Source: SG8-30 sp964406445
Lineage (GTDB): Bacteria; Pseudomonadota; Gammaproteobacteria; Steroidobacterales; Steroidobacteraceae
DNA length: 64,000 nt
Assembly: GCA_964406445.1 (NCBI GenBank)
Contig: CAYORU010000016.1
Location: 1 to 64,000, forward strand
Direction of reading: 5' to 3'
Made by a program: the position numbers and the translations under genes. Shown in pieces: positions 34,447 through 42,869 of this stretch (position 1 is its first letter; the number at the start of each line of letters is the position of its first letter). The notes beneath the pieces were generated by a model that had not been told where the DNA came from, made no database searches, and worked only from the letters and a program-made list of their open reading frames with translations.

Positions 34447-35467
34447 GGACGCTCCGCAACCGGCGCGGGATTCTAGGGCAGGCGGCGCGGCCGCGGCGCC
34501 GGGATTTGCCGAGGTCGTCGCGGCTGCCGGTCGGCTGGCGGGCATCGCGCGGCGCACCCCGCTTCTGACCGACACACCGCTCGACGGCCTGGTCGGCGCG
34601 CGCCTGCTCCTGAAGGCCGAGTGCCTGCAGGTCACCGGCTCCTTCAAGATCCGCGGCGCCTGGAACCGGCTCGTGCAGCTGTCGCCCGCCGAGCGGGCCG
34701 CGGGCGTCGTGGCCTTCTCCTCCGGCAACCACGCGCAGGGCGTGGCCGAGGCCGCGCGGCGGCTCGGGATCCCGGCGACGATCGTCATGCCCGCGGACGC
34801 GCCGCGCGCCAAGCTCGAGAACACCCGCGCGCTCGGCGCCGAGGTCGTCACCTACGACCGCTCGCGCGAGAACCGCGAGGAGATCGCCGGCCGGCTCGCC
34901 GCCGCGCGGGGCGCGACGCTGGTGCCCTCCTTCGACGACCGCGAGATCATCGCCGGCCAGGGGACGGTCGGCCTCGAGATCATGGAGCAGGCGGCCGCCC
35001 GCGGCCTCGTGCCCGACGACGTCGTCATCTGCTGCAGCGGTGGCGGGCTCGCCGCCGGCAGCGCGCTCGCGGTGCGCGCTCAGGCGGCCGCGACGCGCGT
35101 ATTCACCGCCGAACCGGCCGGCTTCGACGACACGCGACGCTCGCTCAAGCGTGGCGAGCGGGTGGCCAACGACCCGGGCGGCGCGAGCTTCTGCGACGCG
35201 CTGCTCGCGCCGGCGCCGGGCCGGATCACCTTCGCGCTGATGCGCGAGCTCGTGGCAGGGGGCCTCGTTGCCACGGACGACGAGGTGCGCGCGGCGATGA
35301 TCCTGGCGTTCCGCCACCTGAAGCTCGTGCTCGAGCCCGGCGGCGCGGTGGCGCTCGCCGCGGTGCTGGCTGGCCGGCTGCCCTGCCGTGGCCGCACCGT
35401 CGCGGTGGTGCTCTCGGGCGGCAACGTGGACGCGGGCCTCTACCGCGAAGTGCTGGCCGGCGCCTGA
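34445..35467 (+). CDS. Threonine/serine dehydratase-family PLP enzyme
   Basis: A 340-residue fold-type II PLP enzyme. The PLP lysine is in TGSFKIRGAWNR, SSGNHAQGVAEAA binds the substrate carboxylate, and CCSGGGLAAGSAL holds the PLP phosphate. There is no C-terminal ACT regulatory domain, so it resembles catabolic threonine dehydratase, serine racemase or hydroxyaspartate ammonia-lyase more than IlvA. The first in-frame start near the homology is the ATG at 34445, overlapping the divergent GDT1 start on the opposite strand. Confidence 0.88.
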   Translation: MDAPQPARDSRAGGAAAAPGFAEVVAAAGRLAGIARRTPLLTDTPLDGLVGARLLLKAECLQVTGSFKIRGAWNRLVQLSPAERAAGVVAFSSGNHAQGVAEAARRLGIPATIVMPADAPRAKLENTRALGAEVVTYDRSRENREEIAGRLAAARGATLVPSFDDREIIAGQGTVGLEIMEQAAARGLVPDDVVICCSGGGLAAGSALAVRAQAAATRVFTAEPAGFDDTRRSLKRGERVANDPGGASFCDALLAPAPGRITFALMRELVAGGLVATDDEVRAAMILAFRHLKLVLEPGGAVALAAVLAGRLPCRGRTVAVVLSGGNVDAGLYREVLAGA

Positions 35468-35471
35468 GCGA

Positions 35472-35912
35472 CTAGCGCCGCGCGGGCACGGCCCGGTATC
35501 GGGCGAGGCCCGGGTCGTCGGTGTCGTGGGTCGGCAGCGAATCGCCGACCAACGCCCACGCGACGCGCTGGTCGTAGAAGCAGTGCAGCCCGGGGTCGCG
35601 GTCCACCTCGCCGTCGAAGGAGGCGCGCGTGACGTGCATCTCGCCAGGGCAGAGGGCCGAGGCGAAGAACAGCGTCGTGCCGCAATCCGCGCAGAAGCCG
35701 CGCCGGCTCTGCGTCGTGGACGCATGCCACCGCAGCCGGTCCGCGCCCGCCACGAGGCGGAACCGCGCCTCGGCCGCGCCGACCCAGGTCACGAAGGCCG
35801 CGCCGTGCGCGCGACGGCACCACGCGCAGTGGCAGTGGGCGTGGAACAGGCTCGGCGGCGTGACCTCGTAGCGCACCGCGCCGCAGAGGCAGCCGCCGGT
35901 CATCGGGGCCAT
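35472..35912 (-). CDS. GFA/CENP-V-family zinc protein
   Basis: A 146-residue protein of the glutathione-dependent formaldehyde-activating family. Zinc-binding cysteines are seen in GGCLCGAVRYEV, CHCAWCRRAHGA and FCADCGTTLFF. Most members have unproven activity and may act in thiol or S-hydroxymethyl-glutathione chemistry. The start chosen is the ATG at 35912; a second ATG is at 35903. It is convergent with the dehydratase gene, four bases away. Confidence 0.88.
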   Translation of the reverse strand: MAPMTGGCLCGAVRYEVTPPSLFHAHCHCAWCRRAHGAAFVTWVGAAEARFRLVAGADRLRWHASTTQSRRGFCADCGTTLFFASALCPGEMHVTRASFDGEVDRDPGLHCFYDQRVAWALVGDSLPTHDTDDPGLARYRAVPARR

Positions 35913-35998
35913 CGCGCGTCCTCCTCGTCGCCGCCGTCGCGCCACGATATCCTCGCGCCTGCCGCCGCGGCAATCCGGCCGCCGTCACCCAGGTCCCG

Positions 35999-36898
35999 AT
36001 GCGCGCCCTGCTGCTCCTCGTCTCCTGCCTGGTCCTCGGGGCGCTGGTCGCGCGGCTCGCGCGCCCGCCGCCGGGCCTGGCCGACGCGCTCAACTGGTGG
36101 GTGATCAACGTGGCGCTGCCCGCGCTCGTGCTCTCGATCGTGCCCGGGCTGACGCTGTCGCCGGAGCTGTGGTACCCGGCGGTCGCCATGTGGCTCGTGT
36201 TCGCCGGCGGCTGGGCCGTGTTCGCCGCCCTGGGCCGCGCGGCCGGCTGGAGCGGCGCGCGGGTCGGCGCGCTGACGCTCACCTGCGGCCTCGGCAACTC
36301 GGCCTTCATCGGCCTGCCGTTGATCGAGGCGCTGCGCGGGCGCGCGGCGCTGCCGGTCGCGGCGATCGCCGACCAGGCCGGCGTGTTCCTCGCGCTCGCG
36401 ATCGGCGGCAGCCTGGTCGCCGCGGTCTACTCGGGCGGATCGGTCACCGCCGCCGCCGTGGCGCGCCGGATCGCCCTGTTCCCGCCGTTCCTCGCCCTGC
36501 TGGCGGCTCTCGGCTTCGGCGCGGGGGGCGGCCTGCCGGAGTCCATCGCGCCGGTCGTCGCGCGCATCGGCGAGACGCTGGTGCCGCTCGCGCTGTTCTC
36601 GGTCGGGCTGCAGCTGCGGCTGCGACTCGAGCCCGGCCAGGCGGGGCCGGTCGGCGTGGCGCTCGGCTGGAAGCTCGCGCTCGCGCCCGCACTCGTGTGG
36701 CTGATCGGTCGCGCGGCCGGAATGGAAGGCACGGTGCTCGACGTCACCGTGCTGCAGGCCGCCATGGCGCCGATGATCTCGGGCGCGGTCCTCGCGCAGC
36801 AGAATCGCCTCGAGCCGTCGCTCGCCAACGCCGTGCTGGGCCTCGGGATCCTGCTGTCCTTCCTGACCGTGCCGCTGATCGACCGCCTGCTCCAGTGA
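35999..36898 (+). CDS. AEC-family (auxin efflux carrier-like) transporter
   Basis: A 299-residue inner-membrane permease with about ten membrane segments in two repeats. LNWWVINVALPALVLSIVPGLTL and the C-terminal VTVLQAAMAPMISGAVLAQQ are typical of bacterial AEC transporters (malate, malonate or other organic anions). ATG at 35999. The substrate cannot be told from sequence. It is convergent with the HIT-VOC gene. Confidence 0.9.
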   Translation: MRALLLLVSCLVLGALVARLARPPPGLADALNWWVINVALPALVLSIVPGLTLSPELWYPAVAMWLVFAGGWAVFAALGRAAGWSGARVGALTLTCGLGNSAFIGLPLIEALRGRAALPVAAIADQAGVFLALAIGGSLVAAVYSGGSVTAAAVARRIALFPPFLALLAALGFGAGGGLPESIAPVVARIGETLVPLALFSVGLQLRLRLEPGQAGPVGVALGWKLALAPALVWLIGRAAGMEGTVLDVTVLQAAMAPMISGAVLAQQNRLEPSLANAVLGLGILLSFLTVPLIDRLLQ

Positions 36899-36925
36899 GT
36901 TCCCGTGCGCGGCGGTCCGGTGCCC

Positions 36926-37777
36926 TCAGGCGGGCCAGGACGGCGTGTGCACGTACTCGAGCTTCACGCCGTCCGGACCCTCGAAGAAGAAGGCGTAGTA
37001 GCCCTCGCAGTACTGCGGGTAGTCGCCCGGCGCATCGAGGATCACCACGCCGGCGGCGGCCAGTTCCTCGTGCGCGCGGTCCACGTCCGCGCGCGCAGGC
37101 GCGACGAAGGCGAGGTGGTGCAGGCCGGGCGCGTAGCGGTCGTGCGCCGCCTGGCGCCGTGCCGCCTGCAGGCCGAGCTCGAACCCGGCGCCGGCCCACA
37201 GCGGCCCCTCCTCCACGTCGTCGATGCGCCGGAAGCCGAGCACCGGCAGCACGCGGTCGTAGAAGGCGGTCGCAGCCGCGAGGTCCGACACCGTCAGGTC
37301 CAGGTGGTGCACGCCGCCGGTCGCTGCCGGCGCCGTGACTCCCGACCGGGCGAGCGCCTCCCTCAGCGCGTCGCGCAGCGCCGCGTGCCGCAGCAGGTCG
37401 AAGGGCTCCGCCCGCGACCAGTCGTAGGCCCAGGGGTGGGCCTTGCGCAGGTCCTCCGGCTCGTGGCCGTAGCGCGGGATGACGTGCGCGTGCAGCGCGG
37501 GCTCGACGTTGCCGAACAGGGCGTAGTTCGCCCTGAGCGCGCCGGTGACCGCGAGCACCGCATCGCCGAGCGCGGCCATGTCGTCGAGGAACCGCCGGCG
37601 CGCCGCGCCTTCCAGGTCGTTCAGCGTCGGCACCACCGGGTCGGGCAGCAGCAGGCAGTAGCCGGGCAGCACCTGCGGATCGCCGAGCACCGCCCAGCCC
37701 GAGGCGAGCCGCGCGATCAGCGTGGGGTCGGCGCCGGCGCGCAGCGCGTCGACCCGTCGGTGGATCGCGGTGCTCAC
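36926..37777 (-). CDS. HIT-like domain fused to a VOC (glyoxalase) domain
   Basis: A 283-residue two-domain protein. Residues about 15-120 look like a HIT nucleotide hydrolase/transferase: LPGYCLLLPDPVVPTLNDL and the triad region PALHAHVIPRYGHEPEDLR, in which the first of the usual three histidines is replaced (A-L-H-A-H-V instead of H-x-H-x-H). After a linker (ARSGVTAPAATGG), residues about 150-280 form a VOC domain: VHHLDLTVSDLAAATAFYDRVLPVLGF, APGLHHLAFVAPARADVDRAHEEL and the C-terminal FFFEGPDGVKLEYVH, keeping the metal ligands His, His and Glu. GTG start at 37777. Function unknown. Confidence 0.82.
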   Translation of the reverse strand: MSTAIHRRVDALRAGADPTLIARLASGWAVLGDPQVLPGYCLLLPDPVVPTLNDLEGAARRRFLDDMAALGDAVLAVTGALRANYALFGNVEPALHAHVIPRYGHEPEDLRKAHPWAYDWSRAEPFDLLRHAALRDALREALARSGVTAPAATGGVHHLDLTVSDLAAATAFYDRVLPVLGFRRIDDVEEGPLWAGAGFELGLQAARRQAAHDRYAPGLHHLAFVAPARADVDRAHEELAAAGVVILDAPGDYPQYCEGYYAFFFEGPDGVKLEYVHTPSWPA

Positions 37778-37826
37778 GGATGGCCCTCCCGGACGACGAA
37801 GCGCAAGGCCACGGCGGGGCGGTCGT

Positions 37827-38429
37827 TCACGCGGGCACGCCGAGGGCGCGCAGGTCCTCGGCCGTGCTCGGCTGGTCACGGTGGTGGATCGCGTGCCAGT
37901 GCCGCTGCCGCGCGGCGTCCACGTTCGCGATCATGTCGTCGATGAACACGGTGCGGCCCGGCTCGAGGTCGAAGTCCAGCTCGGCGCGGCGGTAGATGGC
38001 GGGGTCGGGCTTCGAGGCGCCGACCCGGTAGGAGGCGATCGCGCCATGGCCGAGCGAGCCGATGCCCCAGTGGGCGTCGAGGTGCTCCCAGTGCAGGTCG
38101 CCGACGTTGGAGAGGATGAAGACCCGGTGCGACCGCGACAGCCGCCGCGCGAGGTCGAGCATGCCCTGCTGAGGCACGAAGATGTCGAGCCAGTGACTGC
38201 GCATGGCGAGGCGGTCCATCGGGCGGCTCGCGAGACCCTCGATGCGCGCGAGCAGGGCCTCGCCGTCGAAGGCGCCGCGCTCGTAGGCCGCGAGGTCGAT
38301 GCGCTCGAGCAGTTCGCTGACGTGCGCGACGTCGATGCCGTGGTCCTCGAGGAAGGCGAGCAGGCGACGGAAGTCGAGGTGCACGAGCACCCGGCCTACG
38401 TCGAAGATGACGGTGTCGATCGCGGGCAT
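37827..38429 (-). CDS. HAD-family hydrolase (YihX-like)
   Basis: A 200-residue haloacid dehalogenase-like phosphatase. Motif I is TVIFDVGRVLVHLDF (nucleophile Asp; the second acid is replaced by Arg, a position that varies in the YihX group), motif II is VFILSNVGDLHWEHL, motif III the lysine in RVGASKPDPAIYRRA, and motif IV FIDDMIANVDAARQ. A small sugar or nucleotide phosphate substrate is plausible. It lies 49 bases from the HIT-VOC gene on the same strand and may be co-transcribed with it. Confidence 0.88.
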   Translation of the reverse strand: MPAIDTVIFDVGRVLVHLDFRRLLAFLEDHGIDVAHVSELLERIDLAAYERGAFDGEALLARIEGLASRPMDRLAMRSHWLDIFVPQQGMLDLARRLSRSHRVFILSNVGDLHWEHLDAHWGIGSLGHGAIASYRVGASKPDPAIYRRAELDFDLEPGRTVFIDDMIANVDAARQRHWHAIHHRDQPSTAEDLRALGVPA

Positions 38430-38475
38430 CTGGATCCCCGCGGCCGGGCAGGGGCCGGCCGCGGGCGCGATTCTG

Positions 38476-40041
38476 TCAGCCGGCGGCCGCGCGCGCCACG
38501 GGCCCGCGGCCGGCCTCCGCGGCGCGGTCGAGCGCCGAAGCCAGGGTCAGGAACTGCCGGCCGGCCGGCTCAGGGGCGTGCGCCGGGTGATCGCTGCGGA
38601 AGTGACCGCCGCGGCTTTCCTCGCGACCGAGGGCCGCCGTCGCGACCAGCAGCGCCGAGGTGGCGGCATTGCGCAGGGCCGGTCCCGCGGCATTCCCGGC
38701 CGCGAGCGGCGCGAACGCGGCGATCGCCCGCGACAGGCCGGCGGCGTCGCGCTCGACGCCTACCTCGGCGTCCATGGCGCGGCGCAGTTCGTCGAGCGCC
38801 GGCCAGTCCTCGGCCCCGCCGCGCGGCTCGCTGCCGGCAGGGCCGCCGAGCGCAGCGCCGCCCGGGGCGAGGCTCGCGATGTCGCGACCCGCGCGCTCGC
38901 CGAAGACGAGCGCCTCGAGCAGGGAGTTGCTGGCGAGCCGGTTGGCGCCGTGCAGCCCCGTGGCCGCGACTTCGCCCACGGCCCACAAGCCGGCGACCGA
39001 GCTGCGCCCGCGGGCGTCCACCGCGATGCCGCCCATGTGGTAGTGCGCCGCGGGCGCCACCGGCATCGGCTGGGTGGTCGGGTCGTGGCCGGCGTTGCGG
39101 CAGGCCGCGTAGACGGTCGGGAACCTGTCCCGGAAGCTCGCCCCGAGCGCGGCGCGGGCATCGAGGAAGACGCGCCGGCCCGCCGCGCGCTCGCGGAAGA
39201 TCGCGCGCGCCACGACGTCGCGCGGCGCGAGCTCCGCCAGCGGATGGAGGCCCTGCATGAACCGCTCGCCGGACGAATTGACCAGCACGGCGCCCTCGCC
39301 GCGCAGCGCCTCGGTGGCGAGCGGCATCGGGTCCTGACCGAGGTCGAGGGCGGTCGGGTGGAACTGCACGAACTCGAGGTCGGCGAGCACCGCGCCCGCG
39401 CGGGCCGCCATCGCGAGCCCGTCGCCGCGCGCGCCTAGCGGATTGCTGGTGCGGGCGAACAGTCCGCCGAGGCCGCCGGTCGCGAGCACCACGGCGCGCG
39501 ACGAGATGCGCAGGCGCTCCGCGCCGCGGCGCGCGGCGAGGCCCACCACCGCCCCGTCGCGCAGCAGCAGGTCCTCGACTTCCACGCCTTCGAGGACGGT
39601 GACCGAGGGCGTGCGGCGCAGTTCGGCCAGCAGCGCCCGCGTGATCGCAGCGCCGGTGGCGTCGCGGACGTGCAGGATGCGACGGCGATGGTGGCCGCCC
39701 TCGCGGCCGAGCAGCGGCAGTCCGCCGGCGCCGGCGTCGAACTCCACACCGAGCCGGCCGAGCCGCTCGACCACGGCCGGCGCGGACCCGGTGACCAGCG
39801 AGACGACGGCCGGGTCGCAGAGGCCGTCGCCGGCCGCGTGCGTGTCGGCCGCGTGTTCGGACGGGCTGTCGTCCGCGCCGACCGCGGCGGCGAGCCCGCC
39901 CTGCGCCCAGGCGCTCGCGAGGTCCTCGCCGAGTCTTGCACGGGTGACGAGCAGCACCGGCCGGGGCGCGAGCTCGAGCGCCGTGGCGAGGCCGCCGAGG
40001 CCGGCGCCCACCACCACCACCGGCGAGCAGGCCGGGATCAC
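38476..40041 (-). CDS. nadB: L-aspartate oxidase
   Basis: FAD enzyme that oxidises L-aspartate to iminoaspartate, the substrate of NadA. The 521-residue product begins with the dinucleotide fold VVVVGAGLGGLATALEL, then SAWAQGGLAAAVGADDS, VQFHPTALDLGQDPMPLATEALRGEGAVLVN and the C-terminal GLHGANRLASNSLLEALVFGERA, all typical of NadB. The GTG at 40041 overlaps the nadA stop (GTGA). Confidence 0.96.
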   Translation of the reverse strand: MIPACSPVVVVGAGLGGLATALELAPRPVLLVTRARLGEDLASAWAQGGLAAAVGADDSPSEHAADTHAAGDGLCDPAVVSLVTGSAPAVVERLGRLGVEFDAGAGGLPLLGREGGHHRRRILHVRDATGAAITRALLAELRRTPSVTVLEGVEVEDLLLRDGAVVGLAARRGAERLRISSRAVVLATGGLGGLFARTSNPLGARGDGLAMAARAGAVLADLEFVQFHPTALDLGQDPMPLATEALRGEGAVLVNSSGERFMQGLHPLAELAPRDVVARAIFRERAAGRRVFLDARAALGASFRDRFPTVYAACRNAGHDPTTQPMPVAPAAHYHMGGIAVDARGRSSVAGLWAVGEVAATGLHGANRLASNSLLEALVFGERAGRDIASLAPGGAALGGPAGSEPRGGAEDWPALDELRRAMDAEVGVERDAAGLSRAIAAFAPLAAGNAAGPALRNAATSALLVATAALGREESRGGHFRSDHPAHAPEPAGRQFLTLASALDRAAEAGRGPVARAAAG

Positions 40042-41078
40042 GGCCGCGGCGCCTGCGGCGGCGCGCCGATCGCGAGCATGCGCTCGACGGCCGCGCGCGC
40101 GCGCTCCGCGACGGCCGGATCGACCGTCACCTCGTGGGTCATCGTCTCGAGCGCGCGGCGGATGTTGCCGAGGTTGATGCGCTTCATGTGCGGGCAGAGA
40201 TTGCACGGTCGCACGAACTCGACGTCCGGGTTCGCCACCGCGACGTTGTCGCTCATGGAGCACTCGGTGATGAGCGCCACCTGACGCGGCTTTCGCTCGG
40301 CGACGAACTTCGACATGCCGTGCGTCGAGCCGGCGTAGTCGGCCGCCTCGACGACCGGGCGGTCGCACTCCGGGTGCGCGAGCACGACGATGCCCGGGTG
40401 CTCGGCGCGCAGCGTGGCGATGTCGGCGGGCGTGAAGCGCTCGTGCACCTCGCAGCGGCCCTGCCAGGGGATGATGCGGACCCGGGTCTGCTGCGCGACG
40501 TTCTTCGCGAGGTACTCGTCGGGGATGAAGATCACCTCGTCGACGCCGAGCGACTCGACCACGTGCACCGCGTTGCCCGAGGTGCAGCAGACGTCGCTCT
40601 CGGCCTTCACGGCGGCCGAGGTGTTGACGTAGGTGACGACCGGCACGCCAGGGTGGCGCGCCTTGAGCGCGCGCACGTCCTCGGCGGTGATCGACTCGGC
40701 GAGCGAGCAGCCGGCGCGCAGGTCGGGGATCAGCACGGTCTTGGCGGGATTCAAGAGCTTCGCGGTCTCGGCCATGAAGTGCACCCCGCACAGCACGATC
40801 ACGTCGGCGTCGACCGTGGCCGCCTCGCGGGCCAGCGCGAGGCTGTCGCCGACGATGTCGGCGATGGTGTGGAAGATCTCCGGCGTCTGGTAGTTGTGCG
40901 CCAGCACCACCGCGTTGCGGCGGCGCTTGAGTTCGAGGATCGCGTCGATGTCCGGCGCGAACACCGGCCACTCGACCGCCGGGACGACGCGCTTGACGCG
41001 CTCGTAGAGCGGCGCGGTGCGCGCCTCGACCTCGGGCGTGAAGGTCGGCGCGGGGATTCGGGTTGCGGGAGTCGCCAT
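40038..41078 (-). CDS. nadA: Quinolinate synthase A
   Basis: [4Fe-4S] enzyme that condenses iminoaspartate with dihydroxyacetone phosphate to quinolinate in NAD synthesis. In the 346-residue product, AHNYQTPEIFHTIADIVGDSLALA and the cluster cysteines in DLRAGCSLAES, LITECSMSDN and CNLCPHMKRINLGNI are visible. ATG at 41078, with an operator-like sequence ending only 10 bases upstream. nadC is not in the window. Confidence 0.97.
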   Translation of the reverse strand: MATPATRIPAPTFTPEVEARTAPLYERVKRVVPAVEWPVFAPDIDAILELKRRRNAVVLAHNYQTPEIFHTIADIVGDSLALAREAATVDADVIVLCGVHFMAETAKLLNPAKTVLIPDLRAGCSLAESITAEDVRALKARHPGVPVVTYVNTSAAVKAESDVCCTSGNAVHVVESLGVDEVIFIPDEYLAKNVAQQTRVRIIPWQGRCEVHERFTPADIATLRAEHPGIVVLAHPECDRPVVEAADYAGSTHGMSKFVAERKPRQVALITECSMSDNVAVANPDVEFVRPCNLCPHMKRINLGNIRRALETMTHEVTVDPAVAERARAAVERMLAIGAPPQAPRP

Positions 41079-41088
41079 GGCCGGCTCC

Positions 41089-41109
41089 TTATTCTCAATA
41101 CGAGTATTT
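41089..41109 (-). promoter_or_regulatory. Operator-like site A upstream of nadA
   Basis: A 21-bp imperfect palindrome containing ATTCTC-N5-GAGTAT lies 10 bases before the nadA ATG, overlapping the ribosome-site region. It begins with the same TTATTCT as site B, 57 bases away. A regulator bound here would block nadAB expression; the candidate is the NrtR/NadQ-type protein encoded next door. Confidence 0.6.
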
Positions 41110-41145
41110 ATCTGCGGAAAGAAAAGCCGGCATCACCGGCCACGC

Positions 41146-41166
41146 TTATTCTAGATTTGGGAATAA
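41146..41166 (-). promoter_or_regulatory. Operator-like site B between nadQ and nadA
   Basis: A 21-bp palindrome TTATTC-N9-GAATAA, extending to perfect 8-bp arms GCTTATTC / GAATAAGC at 41144-41168, sits 20 bases after the regulator gene. The 21-bp length matches the size reported for NrtR-family sites. With site A it probably brackets the nadA promoter. Confidence 0.65.
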
Positions 41167-41187
41167 GCTTGTCAACCCCTCCCCGGC

Positions 41188-42174
41188 TCAGCCCGCCGGC
41201 CGGGCCCGGGTGGCCCGGACCCGCAGGCCCGGCGCCGGCCGCTCCAGCAGCGCTTCCCGGCGGAAGCGCACGAGGCGCGCCGGCCGGCCGCCCGTGCCGA
41301 GCGTCACCGCGCCGGTGTCCTCGACCAGGCCCTGCTGCTCGACCAGGCGGCGGAAGTTCGGCTTGTGCAGCCGAAGCCCCGCCAGCGCCTCGACCGTCTG
41401 CTGCAGCTGCAGCAGCGTGAAGGTCGGCGGCATCAGCTCGAACACGACCGGCCGGTACCTGATCTTGCCCCGCAGCCGCGCGATCCCGGTCGCGAGGATG
41501 CGGCGGTGGTCACCGGCCATCGGCTCGCCGCCGACGCCGCGCGGCGGGCCCTGTCCCGCCGCGGCGCCGTCGGCGTAGGCCTCCGCCACGAGGCCCGTCT
41601 CGTAGGCGAGTTCGTAGCGCTCGAGCACGCGATCCTCGCTCCACGAGCCCCCGTCCGTCGCGAAGGTGATGGCGAGGCGCTCGGCGCGCGCGCGCCGCTC
41701 GCCCGGTCCCGCCGCCGCCGTCGCCCAGGCGCGCAGCCATGGCTCGATCGCGTCGATCACCGCCGGACGGCCCCGGCGCCAGTCCTCCCAGGGGAAGTAG
41801 CGGTACCAGTCCCGCCACGCGACCGATTCGGCGCCGGCCTGGCGCGGCTCGCGCACGAGCGCGAGGTAGCCGATGGACAGCGCGCGCGCGGTGCCGCCGC
41901 CCGGCGAGCGGCGGTCGCGGTCGCCGAAGGTGTAGAGCTGCTCGACGTAGCCGAGCGACTGCCGGGTCTGCGACTCGACCCAGCCCCGAAGGCCCTGTTC
42001 CAGCGTACGGTGCTGCGCCTCGAAGGGCCCGGAGGGCAGCCGCTCGAGCTCGCTCGCGGTGCCATCGAGCGTCAGCACGCGCGGCTCGCCGTCGGTGACC
42101 GCCACCACCACGGCGGTCAGGTCGGCGGTCACCGCCTCGCTGCGCCGCTCGCGCCCGCCGCCATTGCGGCTCAC
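41188..42174 (-). CDS. nadQ: NrtR/NadQ-type transcriptional regulator of NAD synthesis
   Basis: A 328-residue protein with an N-terminal Nudix-like domain and a C-terminal winged helix. The Nudix region has FEAQHRTLEQGLRGWVESQT then LGYVEQLYTFGDRDR but lacks the catalytic REx2EE box, as in regulators that bind an NAD-related effector without hydrolysing it. The wing region (RYRPVVFELMPPTFTLLQLQ, LRLHKPNFRRLVEQQGLV, RPARLVRFRREAL) is typical of NrtR-family repressors. GTG at 42174 overlaps the comB stop. It lies directly upstream of nadA with two palindromic sites between. The symbol is by family resemblance to alphaproteobacterial NadQ. Confidence 0.8.
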   Translation of the reverse strand: MSRNGGGRERRSEAVTADLTAVVVAVTDGEPRVLTLDGTASELERLPSGPFEAQHRTLEQGLRGWVESQTRQSLGYVEQLYTFGDRDRRSPGGGTARALSIGYLALVREPRQAGAESVAWRDWYRYFPWEDWRRGRPAVIDAIEPWLRAWATAAAGPGERRARAERLAITFATDGGSWSEDRVLERYELAYETGLVAEAYADGAAAGQGPPRGVGGEPMAGDHRRILATGIARLRGKIRYRPVVFELMPPTFTLLQLQQTVEALAGLRLHKPNFRRLVEQQGLVEDTGAVTLGTGGRPARLVRFRREALLERPAPGLRVRATRARPAG

Positions 42175-42869
42175 GCGGCCACCCGCTCGAGCCAGGGCAG
42201 CGGCCCGTCGCGGCCGGCGAGGCGCAGCACGAAGTCGAAACGGTCCGTCGCGGTGCACAGCTCGAAGTCGCGCTCCGGCGCCCAGTCGGCGCCCGGGTCG
42301 AAGAACTTCGCCGCCGCCGGCGCGTCGCGCAGACGCCCACGCAGGCCGTCGACGTCGAACGGCCGGCCTTCGAGGCGCGCGCGGATCAGGGCCGCGCAGA
42401 GATCATCCTCCGCGCAGCGCTCGCGCGCCTCTTGCCCCATGCGCACCAGCGACACGACCCGCGGCGCGCGGCGCGCGAGGTGGCGGCAGACGGCGCCCGC
42501 GTTGACCAGCGCGCCCGTGATCACCTCCTCCGCCGCCGCCGCGGCGCAAAGGCCCTGCGTGCCCGAGTGCGTGGTGTGCAGCAGCGTGCGGCCGGCGACG
42601 TCGGCCGCCTCGATCTCCGTCGGGGAATTGCCGAGGTCGAAGCCGGGCAGCCGGCGCGCGTGGCGCTCGCCCACGAGCAGCCAGTCGGGATGCGAAGCCT
42701 TCAGGCGACGGGCCTCGTCGAGGTCGGCGACGGGGTGGATGCGCGCCGCGCCGCGGGCCACGGCGTAGCAGGCGAGCGAAAAGGCCCGGAAAACGTCGAT
42801 CACCACCGCAACGCCCCGCGCCGCCCGCGCGCCGGCGACGAAGTCGAGCTCGCGGATCTCGGGGCTCAC
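42171..42869 (-). CDS. comB: ComB-family 2-phosphosulfolactate phosphatase-like protein
   Basis: A 232-residue protein of the ComB family, whose archaetype dephosphorylates 2-phosphosulfolactate in coenzyme M synthesis. Family stretches: VAVVIDVFRAFSLACYAVARGA, LLVGERHARRLPGFDLGNSPTEI and LLHTTHSGTQGL. Bacterial homologues are common without coenzyme M pathways, and no comA or comC is seen here, so the true substrate is open. GTG at 42869 overlaps the cytochrome stop, and its own stop overlaps nadQ. Confidence 0.85.
   Translation of the reverse strand: MSPEIRELDFVAGARAARGVAVVIDVFRAFSLACYAVARGAARIHPVADLDEARRLKASHPDWLLVGERHARRLPGFDLGNSPTEIEAADVAGRTLLHTTHSGTQGLCAAAAAEEVITGALVNAGAVCRHLARRAPRVVSLVRMGQEARERCAEDDLCAALIRARLEGRPFDVDGLRGRLRDAPAAAKFFDPGADWAPERDFELCTATDRFDFVLRLAGRDGPLPWLERVAA

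Noticed and set aside
41188..42174. An active Nudix hydrolase
   Set aside because: The Nudix box residues are replaced and the C-terminus is a winged helix, so a regulator is the better call.
42171..42869. A coenzyme M biosynthesis locus
   Set aside because: Only a ComB-like gene is present; no comA, comC, comD or comE genes are nearby, and the family is widespread outside methanogens.
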